A DNA stretch of 64,000 bases from Actinomortierella ambigua (taxonomy: Eukaryota; Mortierellomycota; Mortierellomycetes; Mortierellales; Mortierellaceae), in the NCBI GenBank assembly GCA_016098155.1, contig JAAAJB010000001.1:1-64000 (forward strand). The letters are read 5' to 3'. Made by a program: the position numbers and the translations under genes. The notes below the pieces were generated by a model that was not told the DNA's origin, made no database searches, and saw only the letters and a program-made list of their open reading frames with translations. Positions 55,408-64,000 of this stretch are shown in pieces. The stretch's first letter is position 1. Each line of letters starts with the position of its first letter.

Positions 55408-58400
55408 TCATACCTCGCCTGCTTGTTTAGCAAGACCATAGAACAATGACTCCTTCTTCTGCAGCAGCTCCTTGGGGCTGGCATACTCCTGCACCTGGCC
55501 ATGGTCCAAGACCAAGATCTTGTCATAGTCCATGACAGACTTGATGCGATGAGCAATCGTCAGGATGGTCCGGTCTCGGAACTCGGTTCGAATCGTCTTC
55601 TGGATCAGCTCATCCGTCTGGATGTCGACCGACGACGTTGCCTCGTCGAGGACCAGGACCTTTGTTTTGCGCAGCAGCGCACGCGCCAGACAGATCAGCT
55701 GCCGTTGGCCGACCGAAAAGTTTTCACCGTTCGGCGCGACCTCGTGCTGCAGACCTTGCTGGCCCAAACTCGAGATGTAGCCCTTCAAATGGGCCCGCTC
55801 CAATGCCTGCCATAGGTCCACGTCCTCTAGCTCGCCGAATGGGTCCAGGTTCTCGCGCAGCGTGCCGGCGAACAGTGTTGGGTCCTGAGGGATGATGGCC
55901 AGGTGCTGGCGCAGGTCGTCCAGACCCATTGTCGCAATGTCCAATCCATCAATCTCAATCGAGCCGCCGTCCATCGTCTCTGCTGAATCATACTCCTCCT
56001 CACTCTCGGCTGCAAGATAACCCGATGTGAACACCGCATCAGAACGATGGTTCTTGTTGCGTTTCTGGATGGCGTCGAACGCTGCCTCAGGTCCCAACTC
56101 GCCAGCCTTGGCCCAGAAGCTGTTGGCGGCCTCAATGAGGCGGAACAGCGCCAGGGTAAGCGACGACTTTCCAGCACCGGTTCGGCCGACGATGCCAATC
56201 TTTTGAGCGGGCAAGACTTCAAAGGAGACATGTTTGAGCACCAAGTCCAGTCCCTCACGGTATCGGGTCGAGTAGTCCCGAACAACAATATGTCCTTGCT
56301 GAGGCCATTGGTCGGGCAGGGCCACGCCGGTCTTGGCGGGGGCCTCGGTGGGCTTGATGGAGTACTCTTGGATGCGTTCAAAGTTGACCATGATGTTTTG
56401 GATCGAGCCAATGGTGCGCACCAAGAAGTTGATTAGGCTCGTCACATTCAGGGCATAACTGAGGGCCAGACCGACCAAGCTTGGGTCCAAATGATCGGCA
56501 TTGAGGACAGCAAGCAAGGTTGCTGAGCAGACAAGGACAGCACCCAGGGTCTCGAGCCGCACCTGGAGCCATCGGCCGAGCAAAGAGAAGGTGTACATCC
56601 GTTGGGCCATCTTGTCAGCGCGCTCGACATTGATAGCGATAAACCGGGTTTGTGCGCCGTCCATGACACGGATGCTCGAGACGCCGACGAGTGTTTCGGC
56701 AAAGTGGGAGTATACGGGCGATTTGGTGACTTGGCAGATCTTCTTGATGGAGCTCGATGTCTTGATAAAGTATGTCTGGACAAGGATATACACAAAGATC
56801 GCAGGTGGCATCACGAGCAAGAAAGCCGGTGTCGACAAGGCAATGACAAGTGTCGCCGTCAGCATCTTGAACACGAACGCAAAAAAGTCGTTGAACTCCT
56901 CAGCCAGTTGGTCATCGATCGCTGCCGTGTCGGACGAGAAGCGGTTGATGACCCGGCCCATGGGCGTCGTGTCGAAGAATGCCATGGGTAGGCGGAGCAC
57001 GCGGTGCAAAAGACGGTCGTGCACGATCGCAGCTGCGCGCATGCCCGCTGTCACCTCAGTCACATAGTTGACGGCCACATCGAGTACCAGGTAGATCAGG
57101 ACCAAGAAAGCGTAGAACGAAAGGTAGTACGACACTCCACGTGGTTCTCGGCCTGCGTCAGCGTCTTCTTTGCTCGAGTCGATCCAATGTTTGAGCCATA
57201 TGTTGGTACCAACGTGGCACACATTGGCAATCGTGAATATGGCCAGCACAAAGACCACATTGCGATATGAGCTGAAATATAAGGGGGGGGGGATCAAGTT
57301 TGAAAAAAAGAACAAAGAATGAATTTGATGAATCACGGAGAAGATGAAAAAAAGAATGTGCATCAAGTAAACGACCTCAACCTACCAGGCTCTGGCATAA
57401 TCCCGATACAGTCTCCAACCAGCAAGACCAACACTCATTTTCTCTGCCTGCGTCAAGGCTCCCGCATCTTCGTCGCCATCGTTATCACCATCGTCCTTGT
57501 CAGTCTTGGCCTGGTCGACCTCTTCTTGTTGCGTCTCACCGCTATCCTTTGTATCCGCCGAATGCTGAGAAGCAGCATCGTCCTTAGTCGAGCCGCTATC
57601 GGTACCGGACAGAAGCAGCATCTTGCTCCTCTTTGTCTTCTTCTTCTTCGCATCGGCGTTATGAGACACTTGATAGTCGCGGATGAGCTGATAGAACCCT
57701 TGCTGTGCATCCAGCAAGTCATAGTACCTGCCCTTCTCACTAATCTCGCCATCCTTGAGCAGCACAATGTTATCGACCTGATCGAGATGATGGATGCCAT
57801 GAGTGACCAACAATCGCGTCTTGTCGTGCAACAAACCGTCGGGACCGATCAAATGCTCCCACAGATGCTGGTCGACATGGGCATCGACGGCGCTCAACGG
57901 ATCATCCATCAGGTAGATATCAGCCTCTTGGTAGGCCGCACGCGCCAAGGAGACACGCTGCTTTTGGCCACCCGAGAGGTTGATGCCACGCTCGCCAATC
58001 TCGGTCATGTCGCCTGCGGGCAACATGGCCAGATCCGGCAACAGACCAGCGGCGTGGAGGATCTGATCGTACTTGGCTTGGCGGAACGGCTTGCCAAACA
58101 GGATGTTGTCCCGCAAGGTGCCGTGGATGATCCAGGCCTGCTGGGGCACATACGCGATCGTGCCGTAGACTCGGACAGATCCTCCGTCGTCCCGCTTGCA
58201 CATCTCGCCCGTCAGCGCTGCTAGGAGCGATGACTTGCCCTGGCCGACGCGCCCGACGATGGCTGTTAGTGTGGATTCGGCCACCACGAGGTTGATGTTT
58301 CGTAGAGTCGGTTTGTTGTTGCTGACCTTCTTGGCAGCGGCGGTGGTAGCACCGTGCTCGTTCTGCAGCAAAGGTTGGCGTTCATCCTCCTCCTCCTCAG

Positions 58401-61038
58401 CTGTCAGATCCTTTGATGCATTGTTACTATTGTCGCTGGACTCGTCTTTTGTCCAGGCCAGGGTGGCATTGTGGATCTCGATAGCGATAGGTGTCTCGCC
58501 AGCCATGGGGGTGGATCGTGGGAATCGATCGACAGCGTGCTCAAGCTCGTCTGCGAGGAGCATCTCCTGGATACGGTTGTTCGACACGCGCATGCTCACA
58601 AAGCTTTTGTAGCAATGACTAAACAAGCCCATCGGGGTGCTGATCATGCCAAAGAGCGTAATGGCGACAAACACCACATCGGCAGTCATTTTTCCGCGAG
58701 TGTAGCCTGGCCCGCCGATCAACGCATAGCAGGTGAAAGTTGCCAGGGCCATCAGGAGCGTGGTCGACGAAAAGACGATCGTTAATAGGGCGCGCATGGT
58801 CGTCATGCGACGCAGGGCCACCATCTCCTTGCGACGGACCTCGCCGACCTTTTTGCGGAACGACTCATCCCATCCGTAGAGCTTGATGATCTTGATACTG
58901 GACACAATCTCCGTCATCAGTCGGATCCGGTTGTCCATATGTCCCAGCTTCTCGTCCTCAGATGTCGACATGACCTCGCCCATCTTGCCTTGAATGGGAG
59001 TCTGAAGCAAGATCACGGCCACACCGGCCAGACAGCTGATACCGACCGTACGGTACACTATTTGTTGTTGTTTATCACAGCGGAGAGGGGAAGGGGCATA
59101 TACATTCGTGTGTTAGTCATTTGATGCAATACAGGCAAAACAGCCTCCATTGTGGCTTTGGGCAAACTGAAACGACACTCACGTAGGAAGAGGGCAAAGC
59201 CGAGCTCAAGGGGCAAGCTAAACAGCATCGGCATCATCTGGAACTGAACCTGCGAGAGGCACACAAATGGAGATAGATGTGAGTACAACTACCCTTTGAT
59301 ACGATACTAGAGTATCAGTTATTGAAGAAGCAGATGCGTGTTTCCTTACCACCCACTTGTCAGCATCCACCGACATTCGGTTCACGATCGACCCCACGGA
59401 ATTCACCTGGCGGGCCTGCGGCGACAGGACCAGGCTCTTGAGGTAGATGAGCTGGATCAGGGCCGATCGTACCTCCATTCCAAAGACCGTGGCCAACAGG
59501 ATCGAGTACGATGTCGCGATCGCGCTCACCACATTCAGCACCAAGATCCCGACCGCGATCATGACGCCAAACCGTGTCGGCCACAGTCCTTCTTTGTCTC
59601 CTCCTCCTCCTCCTGTTCCTCCTCCTCTGATACTGCTCAACGGATCCTCCAGCTTCCCAGGACTAGCCTCGAATGACGACCGCTGTTGGATAAACAACAA
59701 GAGGTACTTCATGCACATGGGCGTGAGCAGCCGAAGCGTCACGCCGACAACACGAACCATCGTCATGGCGACGATGCGTGCGCGGCCATAGTTGAAGATT
59801 GTCCACAGCAACGACAACGATCGACCGGTAGTTCCACCACCACTACCACCACGACCACCATCATGACCACTCTTGTTGGCGGCCTCGTGTCTCTGAATCG
59901 CATCCTTCCACACCCGTCCGATCCGGTCCGCGCTCGCCGAGGTCAGATATTGGCGCTCGACCAGTTCCGGGACGTCTTGTTCCTGCAGCGGTTGCTTGGC
60001 GCCGAGCTTCATGAGCGGGTCCAGGTAATGGTAGGCAACTCTTGAATAGAGGTTGGCCTGGTTCTCGATGGTCTGGTGCTCGTGCTGGCGGGCCAGCACC
60101 TGGACCTGGGTGTGGGTCCGAGGGCTGGCCTCGATGACGAGGCCCAGGGCGAGGGAGAGGAGGAGGATCTTGAAGGACCGAAGAAGGGTTTCAGCAGCAG
60201 CATCATCGGGTGTGGGAGTGGGAGTGGTGCTGTCGAGAGTGAGATAGATGAGGCCGGCTGCTAGGAGGGTGTAGACGTAAAAGAGAAAGAGATGATCGGA
60301 TGAACGTGTGGTGTATTTGTGCTCATCGGCGTTGACAAAAAGTGCTGTTGTCTGTCGAGAAGTTTTTGTGCAACCCCAAAAAAATAAAAGGAGAGAGAGA
60401 GAGGGGAGAGAGGGAGTTAGAATTCGGGGTGCGCTCAGACGTTAATTTTTTTTTCTTCCCTCCCTTTTTCATCCATCTTACCCAGGCAAAGGTCATGGAG
60501 ACAACTCCAAAAAGAAACGTGGGCGTGGCTAAGGGTGAGTCACTGGCCAGTTGCAGGTACGAGACCGCACTGGTGAGAAGCGCGCTAATGCCCAGGACGA
60601 TACACAGTTGGGTGCTCCAATAGATCCATTCAGTCCGACCAAATCGGAATGCTGGTACGTGGCTCGCTTGTAGCTTACGAATCCGCACCCAGAACAGTAT
60701 TATTGCTACCACCGCTGGCAATCCAAACAGCAGCGTGTGTTCGGCACATGGCGTGAAATCCGCTCGTGCGGGGTTGAAGGGTCCCTGGAGAGAAAGAGAG
60801 AGAAAAAGAGAGAGAGAGAGGGAGAAAGAGAGTTGTCAGACAACGAAGAGAGAGAAGAGAGTGAGAGAGTGAAGGGGACTGTGAGCAATTGCGAACCCCC
60901 CCCCCTCTATCATATCTCTGGATTGCTGAAAGATGGGGTCCCGCCAGTGCTTACCCATCCCTCTGGGTCCCGACAGAACTGCCATGCAGAGGCCTGCTGA
61001 ACGAGCAACGGAGGAGTGTCGGAGAGTGTGCTCTGCAT
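55408..61038 (-). CDS. ABCC/MRP-type ABC transporter
   Basis: Six exons: 60955-61038, 60482-60784, 59350-60351, 59183-59249, 57386-59057 and 55408-57271 (1663 aa). The order is TMD0 with 'ADFTPCAEHTLLFG', L0, TMD1, NBD1, acidic linker, TMD2, NBD2, the full MRP/YCF1 layout, which exports glutathione and other conjugates, often into the vacuole. NBD1 has Walker A 'GRVGQGKSS', signature 'LSGGQKQRVSLARA' and Walker B 'LMDDPLSAVD' with Asp where the catalytic Glu would be. NBD2 has 'GRTGAGKSS', 'FSVGQRQL' and '[10 protein letters not shown]'. One-sided degeneracy is usual in ABCC. NBD2 carries an extra ~45-residue insert between Walker A and 'GSIEIDGLDI'. All introns (100-170 nt) agree in phase. 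Substrate and membrane are not determinable from sequence. Confidence 0.92.
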
Positions 61039-61507
61039 CCGAAGAAGAAGAACAAAAAAAAAGGGTTGATTCAATCCGGATGGTCAAAGAGTAAAAAGAG
61101 AGGCAAAAAGTCGAAAGAGGGGCAGTATTTATTTATTTGATCCGGTTCCGCAGTACGTACAAGCCTTTGTACGTATGAGAGGGGTAGTTCGACACCATCT
61201 GGCAGTTTGTACATGTACTGTACAGCGTCGTTGCGTTTTTTTTTCCCCTTTGATATACAGTGCTCCTATCTCCTGTGTAGAGCCACTTCAAACCCTGTGA
61301 AAAAGAACACGTTTATTTAGGGTTTAAAGGGATGGGGCAATGTCGCCGCTTTTGTACCCTGCAGAGCGAGAGGTAGAGTAGACAATTTCATTCTCGGCTT
61401 TGTGGAGCCTTTTAGGGTGGTATGGTTGCGAGCAGCCAGAAGGACAGGACAGCTCTGCCAGCAAACGAATCTGGATCGACCGAAAGCCAGGAGGCTGTCG
61501 CAGAAAC
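61039..61507 (-). promoter_or_regulatory. ABC gene upstream region with GTAC palindromes
   Basis: The spacer upstream of the transporter ATG holds a cluster: GTACGTAC (61153-61160), GTACGTA (61169-61175) and 'TGTACATGTACTGTACA' (61208-61224). All lie within 200 bp of the start codon. They may be binding sites for a dimeric regulator; no factor can be named. The right half is the 3' flank of the next gene. Confidence 0.45.
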
Positions 61508-64000
61508 CTAGTCGGCAAAAAGGAGAGTCACCTCCTTCCGCAGAGCATCCGTTGCGCCAGGAAAGAGAACAGGTTGTCCTGGAGGGAACCGCATCTTTCC
61601 CAAATACTCGGCCTTGATGACTGTCCATCGCGGATGCAGGGCTGGATTTGCCTGCCACTCAAGTAGCTATATCACGGCCAAAAGTACAACGAAAAAAAAT
61701 AAACAAACACACACAAAGTATTAGCGGCGGGGATCCAGGAGGCGGCGGTGTGTTGCACAAAGAATTCCGCAATAGATGTTTTTTTTTCTCATGAGCAAAA
61801 CAACAATAAAAAAAACACACAAAATCAAACAAAAGCTTACATGGTGTGCAAGAAGAAGGTTGCATGCCATTGGCCTAGCAGCCTTGGTTCCCTTGATGAC
61901 TGCCTTGAGCTCATCAACCACCACCTCGCCAAAGGCATTGGTCAGATCCAGACTCAAGTCCAACTCGGCCATAAACGCGTAGGCCGAACAGATGCTGATG
62001 ACTGTCTCGGGTGAGAGAGCATCGCGATACAGCGCTTGACGCAAAAGCACCTTCAGACTCGGAACCAGCACAAGTGCCTCTGAGGGAGTACGGACCATCA
62101 GCACCGCGCACATTCGCAGCACGGGATTGGCAATGTCCTGCGTCGTCGCATATAGCCTGCCATACCGAATGTCGCTGGCCAGGATGGGGCGAATGGTCGA
62201 CATGACGGTGCCAAACCGGGAAGGAGGCTGATGCGAGTGAGGGTGGGATGGTTGGAGAGAGAGTTGTTGCTGCTTCTGTTGCCGATCTCGGGTTGTACGC
62301 ACTGATCCATTCAAGGTCATGTCGTCGTCACGTTGTTGTTGCTGGTGTGAGCTGGTCTTTTGTTGGCCGCCACTGAAATACTCCCGCACATTGCTAAAGA
62401 GCCCAAACAGTCCAGCGCCACCCCGTTGTTGCTCACTCTTGCCTTCTTCCATGCTCCTGGCACTCCCTGTCACGGTGGTCGTGTCGGTGGATCCGCTGAG
62501 AATGCGGTCCACTTGTGCCGTCGCATATGCCTGAGCCTCGAGTGCGGTCGAGTTTTTGTCTGTGGTGGGCATGCCTGCGTTGCTAGCTCCTGGCAAAATG
62601 GAAGAACCCCCTAGATCCTTGGTAGCCATATCGTCTTGGTCAATCTTCAGATTCGTTGATAATGGATGCTGGGGTGGCGACTGTGGATCTTGTGAAGAAA
62701 GAAGCGTCATGCCGCCGCCGCCGCCGCCACTGCCCCGGCTGCCAGCCTTCTCGTCCAAAGTCTCTCCAGGAGTCTTTGACCATTGCATCGCATCCAAGTA
62801 CGCCTGTGGTGTCATGACGGTCGTTGTGGTTGACATGGATTCTTGTCGGATGATCCCCCATGGGTCTTCATTGGATGTGGTAAGAGCGCCATTGGTCGGT
62901 AGACCCAAGCTATCTCTAGATAGGGAGTTCTCACCCTGACCGGCGCCATCCGTTGCTGATCCATTTGCCCCAGCAGCCGCATCTGCTGCTGCTCCTGTTG
63001 CCGCCTCTCGTTCCCGAGCCTGTTTCTCATCCAATTGAACACGCTGCATCTGCTGTTGCTTCTGAAACTGTTCCTGTAGCTGCTGGATTTGGCTAGAGTC
63101 AACCTGGGTCTTGCCCTGCGAGAGGACAGCGGGTATTGTGCCGGTAGCTCGATCCCCCACGGCCGACTTTGATGACCCAGCAGCAGCGGTGGCCGTGGCG
63201 GTGGCCGTGCCAATGTTCGAGATGGTGCTGGCCATGGCAGGCGTGGCGTTGTTGAGATGGCTGTTGTGGTTACCCCATTCCGTCATGTACTTGTTGAGCT
63301 TGATGAAGAACGCGGCAAAGTCGGCCATGATCTTGGGGTCATGGAAGGACGAGTGGACCCGCTCTACATAGAGCCACAGGTTGGTCAGGATACGCGAGAC
63401 CTGTAAAGGTTGCAGGTCCTTAAAGATGATGACGCGGTCGAGGACATCGCGGATCGGCTGATCCCGCAACAACACCAGTTGACTGTTGGGCATGCTTGGG
63501 TCCTGAGGCACCATCTCCGTCTCGCCCAACACCTCGTTCAGCACAAAGAACAGGTCGACTTCTTGGTGGTCGATCGCCCCTCCATCTGCGTCATGACCCT
63601 GGCCACCCTGGCCCCCTAGCCCTGGCCATTGCCCCGTAGAGTCGTCATCGTAATAGTCATCCTCGACACGCGCGTCCAACCACGCATCCTTGGGCACCGG
63701 GTGGTTCTTAAAGACGAGCAAGAACAGACCATTACCCAAAAACATCTCAAAGGCATCACGTAAGAAATCGCGGGCCTTGATCCGCACAGGGTCATCCGGG
63801 TCGTCGCGGCGGCGGGTCATAAGACGGCCCATGGCCATGATCTCACGCGAGAGGATGAGCGCGGTCATCTTGACCGATCTGCGGAGGAGCGTATGACAGA
63901 TGGAGATGCCCAACAGGATATTTTCCTTGGCCACATAATCGTCGTCGAGGCGCACGATGTTACTACCGTGTGGGCGTTTCATCATCAGCATATCGACGAC
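61508..64000 (-). CDS. Large uncharacterised helical protein (5' end outside window)
   Basis: Exons 61508-61666 and 61841 to beyond 64000; the intron is 174 nt (CAT|GTAAGC..ATATAG, phase 0). The last exon adds 52 residues ('LLEWQANPALHPRWTVIKAE', 'VTLLFAD' at the end); without it the frame ends in low-quality sequence. The visible ~770 residues are helical segments ('LLGISICHTLLRRSVKMTAL', 'RILTNLWLYVERVHSSFHD', 'GRLYATTQDIANPVLRMCAV') separated by long Gln/Ser/Gly-rich disorder (about 62200-63200). There is no signal peptide or membrane segment in this part. The frame is open through the window edge, so the start is missing. No family is recognised; an all-helical scaffold is an impression only. 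Confidence 0.75.

Overview
The window is eukaryotic and fungal. Protein-coding genes are split by short GT..AG introns of about 90-330 nt, intergenic spaces are short in the gene-dense parts, and coding regions are rich in trinucleotide and low-complexity tracts. A methionine synthase reductase (a B12-pathway protein absent from yeasts), a cysteine dioxygenase, amplified F-box and BTB genes and a non-LTR retrotransposon together suggest an early-diverging fungus, most likely Mortierellomycotina. That placement is inference; no rRNA or other marker gene is present. Exon structures below were rebuilt by hand from splice signals, reading phase and family conservation.

Region 1 (1-25.9 kb) is mostly housekeeping. 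In order it holds: a minisatellite; a small secreted protein; a very long mitochondrial PPR protein (-); a divergent pair of ribosome-biogenesis genes, NOP15 (-) and FCF2 (+); a PLP aminotransferase (-); the GPI-transamidase subunit PIG-S (-); two tandem paralogous secreted proteins of unknown family (-); a 3.3 kb gene-poor gap; pantoate-beta-alanine ligase (+); a Thr-rich hexapeptide-repeat protein (-); and a lineage-type coiled-coil protein (+).

Region 2 (26.7-34 kb and 42.8-55.4 kb) is a duplicated accessory region. One module is a divergent BTB gene / F-box-LRR gene pair (26.8-29.3 kb, BTB side broken; 43.0-45.6 kb, intact). A second module is a small secreted ten-cysteine prepropeptide gene followed by a decayed repeat block (31.8-33.8, 45.9-48.9 and 52.5-55.4 kb). 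One module copy carried away the 3' end of the neighbouring ABC transporter gene, leaving an ABC pseudogene at 48.9-49.5 kb. A degenerate LINE with an RNase H domain sits at the junction (49.5-52.5 kb), and a 5'-truncated copy of its tail lies at 30.5-31.1 kb. The three cysteine-rich peptides keep near-identical leaders and untranslated regions, yet their mature parts share little beyond the cysteines. This is the most unusual biology in the window.

Region 3, between the duplicated blocks (36-40.7 kb), has cysteine dioxygenase (-) and methionine synthase reductase (+) arranged divergently, both in sulfur amino-acid metabolism. Region 4 (55.4-64 kb) has a full-length ABCC/MRP-type transporter (-) and the 3' part of a large uncharacterised protein gene (-) that runs off the window.
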